Shown one piece after another: positions 45,931 through 59,800 of a DNA stretch of 64,000 bases. Origin of the DNA: Anastatus disparis (Eukaryota > Arthropoda > Insecta > Hymenoptera > Eupelmidae); the NCBI GenBank assembly GCA_017163975.1, contig JAFFSR010000292.1:69501-133500 (forward strand), given 5' to 3'. The notes under the pieces are model-generated. The model did no database searches, was not told the origin of the DNA, and was given only the letters and a program-made list of their open reading frames with translations. Every line of letters begins with the position of its first letter. The stretch's first letter is position 1. The position numbers and the translations under genes were made by a program.

Positions 45931-45964
45931 AGGGCGATCCTACGTTCCTGTTTGGCCGTTTCCC
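45931..45964 (-). promoter_or_regulatory. Candidate -1 ribosomal frameshift site, GGGAAAC
   Basis: The heptamer GGGAAAC (45964-45958) sits in the gag frame as G GGA AAC, 16 bases before the gag stop. Slipping back one base enters exactly the pol frame, with no stop before the pol ATG at 45928. Downstream, TCGCCCT (45937-45931) can pair with AGGGCGA about 20 bases later, though the ~20-nt spacer is longer than usual. Confidence 0.7.
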
Positions 45965-48315
45965 AAAAACCTACGAATGTGAGCACAGTTCTTACACGTA
46001 TGTAGAGTTACACCTCTGGCTCCACACCCTTGGCAGCTAAGATTTGATGGAGCTCTATTGGCATTCTGACTCACCTCTCGATTATTCAATGTTCTATTTG
46101 GACATTCGAATGAAGAATGACCTATTTGAGAACATGAATAACAGGTGCGTTTTGCACATTGTGAGGCTCTATGTCCAACAGTATGGCACACATGACATTC
46201 ACCATAAAAAACCGATGAGTCTACTCGATTAGAAGGTACATTTCTTCTTTGACCTTGATTTATGGGGCGTCTTTCTGCTCTCGACTGCCATTGGTTATTA
46301 TTATCTTTAGGCCTGGTCCCATTGTTATTAGACCTGATCTCATTATTCGCAGTTACTTGCGTGGGCTGAGCATTATCATCTGCGTTTAAATCTACAGCTT
46401 TAGTCTGGACTTGCTGATTTGATGAAGCAGGCGATTTCCTCTTATTATTCTTATTTTTCCGAGGTGCTGGCTTTGATGGTTTCGTATTCACTTTTTGTGA
46501 ATTATCAGTCTCTTTTTCTTCTATATCATCTCTACACTCGACTCTGCTAGCTGCTATTTTCACATTCTTATTTTCTCGATGATAGGCAGCACCCGGAATC
46601 TTTGAATTCTCTTTTGAAGGAGGTGGTACATATTTTTGATCTAACTCTTTTTGTCTCTCCCACCGTTGTCCATACTTCTCTAAATCATCGAAATCATATA
46701 TCTTTTTAGTTGCCATATACCGTCGATATTCTGGCAATAGATTTCGGTATGCGATCTCGAGTTGTCTTCTAATTGATGGAGGATACTTAAAATGACCGAC
46801 AATATACTCAAAATTAGAGAGGTAATTGGCTATCTTTTCTCCTTTTCCTTGAGTTCTGGCTTTTAACTCATCTAAGATATCCTCCTCGTCCATCACTGGA
46901 ATATATTGTCTTTTAAAAGCCTTCTTGAATCCTCTCCAATCTCGAATTCTCCTCTCAGCTGTTTCATACCAGTGACTTGCGTCTTCCAAAAATATGCAGT
47001 GTAGTACTTTCAACCAATCTTTATCTGAGTAATCAGTACTCTTCTTGCATTTCTCTAAACGTTTTAAAAAATCTTCTGCATTCTCTCGATCCGAAAATTT
47101 CAGATGCCAAGATTCCAGAATTTTGACTAATTTAAAATTATCTTTGTCTTTCTTTTTCCTTCGAGTCTTTTTCTTGGCTCGAATAGGATAGTCAGACTCA
47201 CTGCCACTTATTGAACTCTTGCTACTACTACTACTCCTGCTGCTCAGACCTCTTGACTTATTTTTGGAATGATGGTGATGTCTACTTGTATGACTTTTAT
47301 ATCTCTTTTTATTCGATATTTCTTGAGTACCACCACGAGTCGATCTTGACTTTGATGATTGGTTTGGAGATGCTTGACTTCTCTTACTCTTATCTGAGGA
47401 TCGAGGATCATCTCTGTCAGATTTCTGACATTTATTACAACAACTTATTGGATCTTTCTGCATATCTTCCTCTTTTCTTGATTGGCTGTCTTTTTCCCGA
47501 CTGGTTATCCTGCCTACTTGCTGTTGGTCTTGACTCCTCTCTTCAACTTTTCTACTCAACTCGTTTCTCGACTCATTTCCACTAGGTTGAGTATTTACAT
47601 TTTTAGTATATCTCCTTCTCGTCACATTTGCATCATATGACAACCTTGTTGGATCACTATACTTATTAATCCAACCCAAGATGGTATAATCATTTATGGA
47701 CAATGGATTGGCAGCCATTGTGGTTTTAGCAGGCAATCTCATTGAAGCATTATTTCCATATGTAGTAGATGTCATCTTGGGTAACGAATAGGTTCAATAT
47801 AAATCAGTGCCACTTATAGCAAGCGTACTCGTTACTGTTGTAGTCGTTAATGCTACAGTGGTCACTACTGATGCTTGTGACGAGAAAGATGTCGTCGTAA
47901 CATTGTTCAACGGAGATAATCTCGTATCCTCTTCGCTTGGAATTATAGACCTCCTAGTGTCGTCACTTCTAGCCCCCTCTGATTCTTCAGAGTCTTGTCC
48001 CGAAGCTGATACTATCTGAGGCTCCATCTGTGTGTGTATACCTGAATCACTCATATTGGGAAGCGAAGACTTTAATAGTGAACCACGTTCGTCAACTTCA
48101 GGAAACCACGGAACTCGATATACCCCAGCTTTTCGTAACTCTGCTCTATATAATCGTTCTCGAAGAGTTTTCTCTGATACTTGAGTGTTGAGATCAAACT
48201 CGTTCAACTCCTCATTTACTCTTTCGATAGGCCAGTCTCTGATATCCTCGTATAAATGTCTTAAAATCTCGGAACTACTAATCAGTTGCCTCAACTGCTC
48301 AGAATAATCTTCCAT
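45940..48315 (-). CDS. gag: Gag polyprotein with one in-frame UGA
   Basis: ATG at 48313-48315. The first 173 codons end at a single TGA (47794-47796). The same frame resumes at once and runs to a TAG at 45940. After a long Arg/Ser-rich region the second part has a Retrotrans_gag capsid domain (about LKFSDRENAEDFLKRLEKC through YRNLLPEYRRYM). It also has knuckles CHVCHTVGHRASQC and CYSCSQIGHSSFEC plus a CQGCG...CKNC pair. Gag would assemble particles and bind genomic RNA. The UGA may be a mutation (CGA to TGA) or a leaky stop; an ATG lies 18 bases downstream. Gag's 3' end carries the frameshift signal into pol. Confidence 0.85.
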
Positions 48316-49853
48316 ACGGTCAGTTAGTGATAACCTTTATATTTTACTCTTTGCTCTACTCAAATCTCGACAATCTTGACTTTTCTTGAATATCTAACTT
48401 ATTATTTGCCAGAAGGTTCTTGAAAGGGAAAAACAAGAATGAGCAGAAACTCAATAAATTTAGAGCAAAATAAACTAATCACCTCTAGATAAACTTCAAA
48501 TAGAGGTGTAATTAACGAAGGTACACGTTACGCAGGCAAAAAGGATGGCTCGATAAATTTTTCTTATGATAATAATAAAAAAAAATTAAGTCATTAATAA
48601 TAGGCAATTAAGGCAACTCAAATCTCGAAACTGGGAAGAATCTATTCTCTTTTGGGTGTTCAAAAAAAAGACTTAGTTATTTTGAGGTTATAGGCTAATA
48701 GAAAGGTTATGACTACTAGACATTCACACACTAAAAATTGCTTGTGATATATACCCTTATCTCTAATTTATCTCCACACACAGTATAAATAAATAATATA
48801 TCACACATGTATATACACATATAAAATAAATATAAATATTTAAAATATGTATTTAAAATATGTCAAATTGTATAAATTTATACTCTGACGATTACCTTTT
48901 CAATTTTATTTTTAATCTAGAAGGGAAAATAAAAAATCTTGCTCATAAAATGAGGCTTTAATTTTCTCTTCTTTTACGCTCTTCTTAAATAAATAAAATA
49001 ATCTTGAGTATATGTCAATTTATTTCTTCTGAATGAATATAAATTTCTTTGTTAGTCTCTTCTCAATAAATAAAAATTAAAAAATTTTCTCTTCTGTAAC
49101 TCTGTTTCTATTAAGCTACCCCTCTGTTCTCGAAAAATAATAATCTCTTCTTTTTCTTAGTTCTTTCTTTCTCCACTCTCGATAAAATTTATTTTATTTG
49201 GAAGAAAAAAAAATCCTTTACTCTACTCTCGACACCTCTTCTCTCAACTCTCGCTAAAAAAAAATTGTAATAATAAAAGAAAATTATTTTCTCAACTCTC
49301 GACTCCTTTCTCAACTCTCGATAAAAAAAAAATTCTAATAATAAAAGAAAATTATTTTCTCAACTCTCGACTCCTCTTGATAATATAAAATAATAAAATA
49401 ATTTTCTTGATTAAAATAAAAAAAATATGTTCTTCTTTCTTCTCAACAAAATAATTAAAAACCTCTTCTCTTGATCTGTTTTTTTTTAAGAGGGGTAAAT
49501 CAAATAAAATATTTGGGAAATATATTAATATATATGTAAAAAAAAATTAACTATATAAATGTACTTGTGTGTGTGGAGATAAACACTCTCTAAATTAAAA
49601 ATTTGTAGACTCGGCAAAATTTAAATTTATTTAAATTTAAAACACTTATTGTCTAACTACTGACGCTCGCCATTTTCTCAAATTAGACTCGAAAACCCAC
49701 GCCACGCCACCATTTTGAAAAACACAAAATTTCTCTTTAACGACTATTTTACACTTCAATAAACACTTTGAAAAATCTATACTTTAAACTATGACAATTA
49801 CTCTCTCGAAATTCTAAAAATTTACACTGATTTTTTATCAGTCCCGACGAAAC

Positions 49854-49871
49854 CTCAGACTAAGGGCGCCA
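49854..49871 (-). promoter_or_regulatory. Primer-binding site
   Basis: Two bases inside the 5' LTR, the minus strand reads TGGCGCCCTTAGTCTGAG. TGG at this place pairs with the CCA end of a primer tRNA. I have not identified which tRNA. Confidence 0.75.
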
Positions 49872-49873
49872 TT

Positions 49874-51855
49874 TGTAATGATGGAATTTGTTCCCTATCC
49901 CACAATTGCTATTATTTTTAACTCTACAGTATCACCTCTGAATAACTACTAATTTAGTTCTTATTTTTTTTCTTAAATTTTACTCTGAATATGTTAGCAA
50001 TCAACTCTCTCGGGTGGATTCTGATCGGGTCTTCGTAGGGAACAACGACGAAACCACCGATGTAAACCAGCAACAAATTATTTATATATATTTTATAACA
50101 AAACAATGTTAATAAACATTTAAATAACACTGTTAAGTAAAATACAAAAGAAGTAATTTTCACTCTATATTTATTCAAGTAAATTTAACATACTTTTACC
50201 CGACAATTTCTCGAGAATTGTGTAAGTGTAAAGGAAAAGTTGTGTGATTGAACTCTGGCTCGAGTTAATAAATTCTCAAATTAATTATAATTAACTAAAA
50301 TCCAATTAAACCCGTGAAATTAATTTAAGTGTAATAATGGCGGCTAAAAACGACGTTAATTACGACGAGCAAAACGGCGACGCGCACTGACTCTAAATTG
50401 TTTAATGATTTAATATTTAAGATGGAGGACTCACCTTAATGTACAAAGCGTTACTCTCCAAGAAAAAAAAACAAAACTCCAATGATTTAACTCCAATTCC
50501 AAAATCTCCTTTCCTCGTGTTAAATAAACTCCTCAGCTCTCTCGAAAATATCCAAATTGGCAAAAATAGCAAGGCAGCAAGATGGCAAAATGGCAGCGTA
50601 AAAAAGTCTATTGAATATATCCTAATAAAATGGAGTCAAGACTCAAGAAAATGGCTCAACGAGCAGCAACAGAAAACCCAACAAGTGCAACCAACAAGAT
50701 CCAATAGAGAAGTGTGTCGATGGCGCGTCTTCTCTCGAGCTCCTTCCTCCTCATCCCTTCTTTTATCAATTACGTCATAAATAGGATAATGGTTGATTGG
50801 TTATTAATCCTTTCCGTAATTGTTATTTGTTAATTACAAAGGATGTTAACTTTTAACCAATCAACACCTTTCCTTTTGGCGGCTTCTTTTATGTTAGCGC
50901 CCTCTATTTCTTGCGCGCTCTATTTAAATTTTTATTTGGAAGACTCCATATACTTAGTTTTAATAATTATACCTATAATTGTAACGCTATCTCTCTCCAA
51001 CGCTCGATTTCTTTATCTTCTATCACTCTCGCTCTCGACCTCACGTATCTTCATATAACATACTGACATAGATTAATATTTTTACAATTGCCCATGTATA
51101 TACTCCCTCTACTACCATTTCTACCTTTATTCATGTATATACGAGCCTGCTGCTGTTATTTGTACAATTACCCATGTATATACGAGCCTGCTATACAAGC
51201 TATAGCTGGCTCCCCTTTTTCGCTGATCCTTTACTTTTCATGCGCATGACTCGATTTCTGCCGCGAGTCGGTCATTTACCGACACTTCTCCTTTACTCTC
51301 GAGCACGTGTTACAAATGTTCCGCGTCGTTTCCCGGTTTTGCTCGTCATCGCGTACCGCGAGTGTATTGTGCGCATGTACCTATACACCGGGTGTGTGTG
51401 TGTGTGTCAGTGTACAGGTGACAGTGCTGCGGCGTGCACGTCGTCATCGAGAACATAAAATGGCGACGCACAAGAACACTGTCACAGGTTATTTTCTTTT
51501 CTAAACATGTGTTCTTTTCGTTGATCTGTTATGTGCACTAGTGTTAAGATGTTACAGCCATCACCGTAACTTCAACTCCTAGTGCACTACAAGAAAACTG
51601 ATGGTGACTGGGGTTTTTTTTCCTACACCACGTGTTCGGATGTGAGGTTAGGTTCCTCTTTCTCTCTTTCTCTCTCTAGCGGTAAGTCGTCTGCTCATCG
51701 CTATGCTTCTTGTTTACCTCGAAACAAACAAAAATACACTGATTAATTTCTTTTATTAAGTTAATTAACAATCAATTTAATGAATGCATTTCGGCTTCTA
51801 CTTCTCTTTATTCTTTTTAATAAATATTTTATTGTGATGCAATAAATGCATCACA
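49874..51855 (-). repeat. 5' LTR of the Gypsy element
   Basis: Nearly identical to the other LTR over its full length and about 8 bp longer. This is the promoter-side LTR in element orientation; no TATA box was assigned with confidence. Confidence 0.93.
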
Positions 51856-54800
51856 GAGTTTCTGCAAATCTATCGATAACAAGATTAGGATTAATCTCAA
51901 TGTCGTTATGTACATTCATTAAGGCGAGTCCCGTTAATCTATCTTCAGTCATAGTCAACCTGAGCCACGTTTTCAATCTCCTCAAACAAGAAAAAGTTCT
52001 CTCTGCACTTGACGCACTTATCGGTAATGTAATCAAAATTTTAAAGAGAATATGAATAAATGGAAATACATCACAATCACAATTCTCAAATAATCATATT
52101 GCACCATCGGACGAATCATACTTTTCTCGCTCCCATTTAAGTTTCCACAATTCTAACTCTGCAGATAACATTTTTTCAGCTATGTTTGCAGGTTTATTGA
52201 AAAATGTATGATGTTTGACAGATAAATTTTTTATTGTTATTTTAAATAACTCGTTGTCTTTTAAAATTGGTGAATCGGGAAACAAAATTGACACAATTCG
52301 TACAAATTTATTGTTTCTGCAGGAAAACGACTCTTTAAATCTCCAATTACATGATCCAATAATGGGATGTAAACTGATTGTCTGTAATATTCGATAGGAT
52401 CTTTAGTAGGATAATTCTGACGATGCTTTTGCTTACTGGTTATGCGTGGTATTTTTATTTCTACGTATAATTCTTTTGCGGTGCCACAACTTTCCTCATA
52501 AATGGTGGTAAAAATTTCTACACACCTGACACGTTTTCTTTGTAAAATCGTTAAAGTATCTTGAAGCATATCTTGTGCAGATTTGACATCAATCTGAGTT
52601 TTTTGAAAAAGATGACTCAATTGAAGTGCACAGTTTAAAACATCAGAAAGACAAACAACTGTTATCAAAAATTTACCATCGCAAAGAGATATTTTTAAAA
52701 TTTTTGCTTTCGATGCTGTTTGGATATCTTTCCATGTGGATATTTGATCCAGCAAATCAATAATCTTTGGAAGTGAAAATCGAAACTGAAGAACACCATC
52801 GTGTCTTTCAACCCATCGAGTTTCACAAAGTCCTGAAAGTTGATGTCCCAAAATATTTTGAAGCGCGCGATTGCGTTTTGATGAAGCTGTAAAAAATAAA
52901 ATAGTTTCTTTCATGATTCCAATGGTATTTCTAACTGATTGAACGGATGAAGATTTAGATATAGAAAGATTGAGGATATGGTTATGACAAGGGGAATAAA
53001 CAGCATGAATTGCTTCTTTCTTTATTGTAGTCACAGCACCTTGAGATTCAGACGTCATGACGGAACAAGCATCCGTTGTGATACCTACACAATTTTTAAT
53101 ATTTAAATTCATCTCGTTCAAAGTGTTAAGCGCAACTTGTCCTAAATTGATGCCTGTTGATCTTATTTCTGTTACATCATCTTTTTCTTCATCCATTGCA
53201 CTTATCTCTTTATGTAAGTCCAAAAATTTTACAAAATCTTCACGCACTTTATTTTGATAAATGTACCTCAGAACAAAAGACATTTGTGAAATATGAGCAA
53301 TGTCTGTTGTTTCATTAAAAATAATGCTATAAAAATTAGCTAGTTGAACCCTATTTATAATAATTGATAATATTTCTTCTCCACAACAATTGATAATTTC
53401 ATTCTGTGTAGTTTTGCTTATATAAGTTGCTCGAGCAGAAGATTGTTTCAAATGGCTATACAATTGAAAATCTCCACTATTAATACGAAATCGTAACAAT
53501 TCCCTGAAATTTCCTTCATTTACTGGATTATCTAAATTTAATTGACCATCATCACGATGACCTCTAAAGGCAATATTTTGACGTCCAAGGAAAATTATAC
53601 TTTCTACAATAGGCTTTAAACGTTGTCGATTTTCTGTGATTTGCTTTAATCTATAACTATCAATTTGATTTGCAATGTCAAATTCAGGATTTGCTTCTAC
53701 TTTTAAAAATAATTTTGCTGCTTGGACTGCATCTGTATGATATTGTTGATTTTCATGTTTTAAAAGATCACCGTCTTTGCCCAAAAGCTTAGCAAAAGAA
53801 TTTAATGGTTGCAATACTAATTTATTTAGAAGAGTGCTCTTATAACGACCTGCTAAACCATCATTTACAAAAAGCGAACAATATTTACAATAAAATCCCT
53901 TTTTTGCATCTGAAAAAACAAGCCAATTAAAACTATCTAAATGCTTTTGAGAAGCATATCTTTTCTCTACTTTTCCTTGCTTGTTATGTAGAGAATAAGG
54001 AAAAATATAATTTTTCGGTGGTAACTAGGGATTCAACAATAATTTTTTTTTAATGAAATTATTTACAGAAGTTCCTACGTAATTGCCGATATCGAAAGCA
54101 ACGCCATCATCAATTTTAACTGTTTCTGTTTGAGTTTCACTCTGCTCTAATTCATTATCAATATATTCATTTGAAGTTGTTTGCGCTTTATTCGTTTCTG
54201 TAGATGTTTTATCTGTATTATCTAAAAAAATGAAAAATAGTTTTATTTCAATAAAAATTTCAAAATCTGAATATTTGAGAATTATTTTGCCTTTAATTAA
54301 AATTATATTATATTATAAAATATTCCTTTCATTTTTAATATTAATAATAATTTAGTGATGTATATTGTATGCAATAAGAATATGAAAGAACAATAAGAAA
54401 AAATACATTCTTAAAAAATAGTAAATTGAAGACAAAATTATAATTTGTTTGTTTAATATTATTTTGATTGTTTTTGTGATTATAGAATTGAATTATAGAA
54501 CTACTTTTTCAGCATTCAAATTATTTTTTTTAATCATTCATATGAAACTAGTTTATATTTGCTTATTGTTCGTACACTTGGCGGAAAAGATATTTTTCCG
54601 AATGTTAACCCCAAATGGCAACATCGCATATTTTACCACAGACATAAGACAATTTCAAATCGTGCTGTTGATTTCACATCATCGCTATTTCATTACTTTA
54701 TGACATCATTTTGGTAAACATTCAATATTATTTTCGTATTTTATCATTCGAATCCTAATTTTATAAATTAAAATTTGTATTTCTCAATTCAGTAACCATA

Positions 54801-55612
54801 TGGGATCAAATATTGTTAATTTAAATTATATTATTGATAAAGTTAAAATTTTTATTATTTGAGCTATGCTTAAATAACCTATATCTAAAAAAACAAAATA
54901 ATTACGATGCGAAACTCAATGGATAATTCGAAGTCCTCTTACGTCTATGATAAAATATGCAGCGCTGACATTTGAGGTACACATTCGGAAAAATATCCTT
55001 TCCGCCAAGTTATTCTATTGTGCATATAAATTAAAAATTGGAAGAAAATATATTCGTTTTCTTGATAATTCTTAATCGAAATTATTGATGATTTGCAAAG
55101 ATTTATAAACAAAATTAATTGAGAAAACATCAGTTAGAGTGCACGTGTTTATCAAATTCAATAAATAAACTATATAAATAAATGATGTAAAATTGAATGT
55201 ATATTTAATAGAAAAAATATTGAAGTCAAATATGAAAAATTGAAAACATTTTATACAAAGTTTTTAATAATAGTTTTACAACCGGATCATTGAAAGTAAT
55301 TGCATCAATTATTATGAAAATCGAAACTATAAATTTTCAGTTATAGAATGAAGATTGTTAAATAAAAATACCTGAATCCGTATTTGATACAATATGAAAT
55401 AAAAGAGCTGTAGAAGTGTGTGGGTCATTTATATTTCCATTAAAAGATTTATTTTCCAAATCATGAATTTCGTCAACTTTCTTTGTATCAGAATTTTTAG
55501 ATATGTCCTCATTATCTGATTTATTTTCTTGTATTGAAAAATAATGAGTTACTTTTAATAACTTTCTTTGAAATTTCTCTTTCTCTGTTTTAAATTTTCT
55601 TTTTTGAGACAT
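51856..55612 (-). pseudogene. hAT transposase (ZMYM1/TTF-type), two exons, inactivated
   Basis: Exon 1 is 55372-55612, starting MSQKRKFKTEKEKFQRK, with donor CAG|GTATTT. Exon 2 starts at 54221 after TTTTTTTAG, phase 1. Exon 2 contains a TTF-type zinc finger region (FYCKYCSLF), the RNase H-like core (517-codon open stretch 52261-53814, with FNETTD and GITTDACSV) and the C-terminal dimerisation block SAERTFSCLRRLKTWLR. Defects are a TAG near 54030, a frameshift near 52300, a TGA near 52090, and the LTR element after codon ..FAE. The remaining C-terminal codons and stop are on the far side, at 38232-38264. The family includes proteins annotated as 52-kDa repressor of PKR inhibitor-like. Intact enzyme would cut and paste DNA. 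Confidence 0.88.
54576..55010. mobile_element. 435-bp inverted-repeat element in the hAT intron
   Basis: ACTTGGCGGAAAAGATATTT and TTTCCGAATG on the left match the inverted right end, with about 75 bp paired through GCATATTTTA and CATAGACGTAAG. It has no coding capacity. The exact edges and duplication are unclear. Confidence 0.7.
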
Positions 55613-56716
55613 TTTTAAAAACACAAAAAAAAGTAAATGAAATGAAGTTACTAATTTCATTCAAATAAAACAACACATATAGATACTTTATTCGTTCACT
55701 AAACTTAAGAATAATAAGTATAAAATATATAAAATAATTTCTTCTGCTTAATCTATATATGTACACTCGTGAATTAGATACAAAAATAGTTTGTTTAGGT
55801 TAAGAAATCATTCACGCACAATCCTATCATTAACTATTAAAACAGTATACTTTAACGTTGACTATCCACTCTTTTGTTTTTCGAGAGTTTTGCATATAAC
55901 AAATACACAACGTGTAGTAACGTGTATTATGTTATAGGTGCCACTTCTCTTCTATCGAGCGACTTTTTCTTTAATACTGCTTAATTATTGTTCGTAATAA
56001 TTTTAAAAAGCAACGTTATTAGTAAATTGACAACAAATTAAAAAAATTATATACTATGATAGCATATATTTTACATGAAATAATTGATTTAAAAAAAAAA
56101 TAATTATAATTTAAAACTAATCAGTTTATTTCTTCTTTCAAATTTATACCTATTTCTACCAAAATAAAAATATCTATTTGATTGTCTTCTTACAAAAAAT
56201 TAACTGTAATTTTATAAAACTTTTGAAAATAAATTGTGTAATTAATATTTTATTAGTGACTAAAAATTTAATTATTCTGTACTATATTAAATTTTCATTG
56301 GATAGTTCATTGCAAAATTGTGATTTAAATGAAATAGGAAGATAACATTTTTAATATGAAAACGTGGATTTGAAATTTCAATAAAGGTGGAAATGAACAT
56401 ATTGAACATTTTTATAATTTAAAGCACTATTATATCATAATATTTTTGTAAATGTGTTATGTAAGCATAATAACGCAATAGTTATACGAATTGATTCAGA
56501 AGCCTTATTTGAGAAGAATTAAAGACGTAAAACAAATATAATTGAAATATTTATAAAATAATTTCGTAAATACAATATAAAAATTGTATTTAGTCGATAA
56601 TATTTCTGATCAATAATATTTTCAATAGATAAGTAAAAAATAATCATTCGACCTCTGAATAAATGTGTTTGAAGGTTTTGGGGGGCGATCGCCCCCCCCC
56701 TCTGGATCCGCCACTG

Positions 56717-56865
56717 TATACTAATATGGCGCGCTATTCACCCGCGCATACATGCCTCGCTATACGAGCATAGGCAACGAGGTATACGTGTATAAAAATA
56801 GCTCGGTATACTAGCATATTAACCACGCTAAATATACACCACGGTATAAACAGCTCGGTATACTA
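56717..56865 (+). repeat. CTCGGTATAC satellite block, middle part
   Basis: Continues the array broken by the hAT element; contains ACATGCCTCGCTATACGAGC and CATAGGCAACGAGG. The next interruption is at 56866. Confidence 0.85.
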
Positions 56866-59800
56866 CCCATACAGCATGAAAGAACTTTGAAAGGATTCTG
56901 AAAGGATTCATGAAAGGACTACAATCTCTCAGAAATATTTCACTGAAAAAATTCTGAAATAATTCTATGTCCGAGGTATTATTTTTTTAAAAATAATACA
57001 AAAAAATATTTCATAAAGAATTCACAAGACATTTCAAAATCCTTTCAATGAAAGAATTCTGTAAGGATCCATGAATTCTTTTGGTAATAATTCGTAAATC
57101 TTTTCATACATCTTTCATTGAAAGGATTCTGTAAGAATGATATGAAATATTCTTAAAATATTTCATTGCATTATTTCTAAAAGGAATATACCTCGGACAT
57201 AGAATTATTACAGAATTCTTTCAATGGAAGAATTTTAAAAGGATCTATGAATTCTTTTGGTAATAATTCGTAAATCTTTTCATGCATCTTCCATTGAAAG
57301 GATTCTGTAAGAATGATATGAAATATTTTTAAAATATTTCATTGTAATAATTCTTTGTCCGAGGTATATTCCTTTTAGAAATAATACAATGAAATATTTT
57401 AAAAATATTTCATTGTATTATTTCTAAAAGGAATATACTTCGGACAAAGAATTATTACAGAATCCTTTTAATGGAAGAATTTTGAAAGGATTCATGAATT
57501 CTTTTAGTAATAATGCATTAATCTTTTCATATATCTTTAGTTGAGAGACGTGTAAAGTTGTAGAAACTTTATTCTTTCCTGTATTATTTAAGAATCAATT
57601 TAGAATTAATACATACACACATACATATATATAACGGATATGATGATATAATTATTTATAGGATTACAAATCCCGACAAGAAAAATATTAAGGATGCCCT
57701 ACAAAATTGTAAGGACCCCACTGGGCATCCTGACAGGGACCCTACTTGGCTTGTAATGGGGCGCTTCCGAGGTCCCGATAGGGCAGCCTCATTTTCCTAA
57801 ATATTTTATTATTACCCGTCCACTGCCCGATAATTGCCTGATTATTGAGATTCAAAACATTTTAAAGTAAAACATAACCTCTTCTGTCATTCTCACCAGT
57901 AAATTGAATTTTATTTTTCTTATAAGATCCGAATTCGTTTGCAAAAAATAAATGTATTGATATATTTATAAAATAATATGAATGAATTATTGTTCAACTC
58001 AATTTTATATATTATGCATTTATTTTTTTCTATGAAAATTCAATGTTAATTGTTATTAAAACACACACACACCACACTACTAAATAAGAACATGACTGTA
58101 TCTAAAATTAAAATAATTCTTCTTTTCGTGATGAATATTATTTATATTGAAACTATTTTAAAGTTAAATTTACAAGAAAAATAGTTTTTTTACATCAGAT
58201 ATACACGTGCATCAGAAGAGGTTATATTCTCATTTAGAATTTTTTCATGTCAATTGTTGGGCAACTGTCAGGTGATAAACGGGTAATAATAGGGCACATC
58301 TGAAAATGAGGTTGTCTTATCGGGACTTCAGAAGCGCCCCATTACATGCCCCACTGGGATCTTATAATAATCTTAGGGTACCTTATAGGGACCTCATTTT
58401 TACCTTAACTTCGTTTCTAGTCGGGATAGTTTCACAGCGGTTAAAATCGAAGTTATCATAACAGAGACATCGCACGCATAACAATTTATAGTTTCCATTT
58501 TAGATTCTTATTTTCCTTATATATGAAACGGTAAGCACTCTTATCGTTTGCGAGAGCAAGAAATACCGCTATCAAGCGGATAAATTATAAACTAATCCCG
58601 AAAATATTTCTAAATGATTCTGTTATATTTCACGTTTTCTTTCAAAAAGTCCTTTCAAAGTCCATTCAGTAAGGATTCATGTAATAACTTTTATTCTCGT
58701 CATAAGTTATTTCCTGAAATATTTCAAAAAGATTTCAAAATTATTTCATGTATGATTTCTTGAGACTTTACCAAAATATTGCATGAATTATTTCATTAAA
58801 GCTTTTTGGAAGAATCTTGAAATGATTTGGTGAAAGAATACCTTAGATCATTCCGAAAATCTTTCTAAATTATTTTCTGATTAGAACCTTCGTACGATTT
58901 CTGAGTTCTTTCTTGTTTCCTTTCAAGAAGTTCTTTCAAAGTACTTTCAGTAAGGATTCATGTAATAACTTTTATCGTCATGATAAGTTCTTTCATGAAT
59001 TATTTCAAAAAGATTTTAAAATTATTTCATGTAAGGATTCGTGAGATTCTACGAAAATCTTACATGAAATAATTACGATAAAGCTTTTTGGAAGAATATT
59101 GAAATTATTCGGTAAAAGAATAACTTAGATTATTCCGAAAATCTTTCTGAATTATTTTACGACTGGAACTTTCGAAAGATTTCTGAGTTCTTTCTTGTTT
59201 CCTTTCAAAAAGTCCTTTCAAAGTCCTTTCAGTAAGGATTTATGTAATAACTTTTATTCTCATTATAAGTTATTTCATGAAATATTTCAAAAAGATTTCA
59301 AAATTATTTCATGTATGATTTCTTAAGACTTTACCAAAATATTGCATGAATTATTTCATAAAAGCTTTTTGAATCAATCTTGAAATAGTTCGGTGAAAGA
59401 ATATCTTAGATCGTTCCGAAAATCTTTCTAAATTATTTTATGATTAGAACCTTCGTAAGATTTCTGAATTCTTTCTTGTTTCCTTTCAAGAAGTTCTTTC
59501 AAAGTACTTTCAGTAAGGATTTATGTAATAACTTTTATTCTCATCATAAGTTATTTCATGAAATATTTCAAAAAGATTTCAAAATTATTTCATGTATGAT
59601 TTCTTGAGACTTTACCAAAATATTGTATGAATTATTTCATGAAAGCTTTTTGAATGAATCTTGAAATGATTCGGTGAAAGAATACCTTAGATCATTCCGA
59701 AAATCTTTCTAAATTATTTTATGACTTGAATCGTTGGAAGATTTCTGAGTTCTTTCTTGTTTCCTTCCAAGAAGTCCTTTCAAAGTCCTTTCAGTAAGGA

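Larger units (their letters stand above)
38265..51855 (-). mobile_element. Gypsy-superfamily LTR retrotransposon, 13.6 kb, well preserved
   Basis: Two long LTRs (38265-40238 and 49874-51855) enclose gag, pol and a third ORF, all on the minus strand. GAGT lies on both sides (38261-38264 and 51856-51859). LTRs end TG...CA. The first ~140 bases of the two LTRs differ at about 3 sites, with a few indels elsewhere, so insertion is recent but not current. Many CTCGA words characterise the whole internal region. Confidence 0.95.
38016..56716 (-). mobile_element. hAT DNA transposon, 18.7 kb including a nested LTR element
   Basis: The left end CAGCAGCGGATCCATAG and right end CAGTGGCGGATCCAGAGG (reversed) are imperfect inverted repeats of hAT type. 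Identical 8-mers TATACTAA flank it (38008-38015 and 56717-56724). Without the 13,591-bp LTR element it is about 5.1 kb. The transposase is on the minus strand with its start near the right end. It was inserted in a satellite array. Confidence 0.93.
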
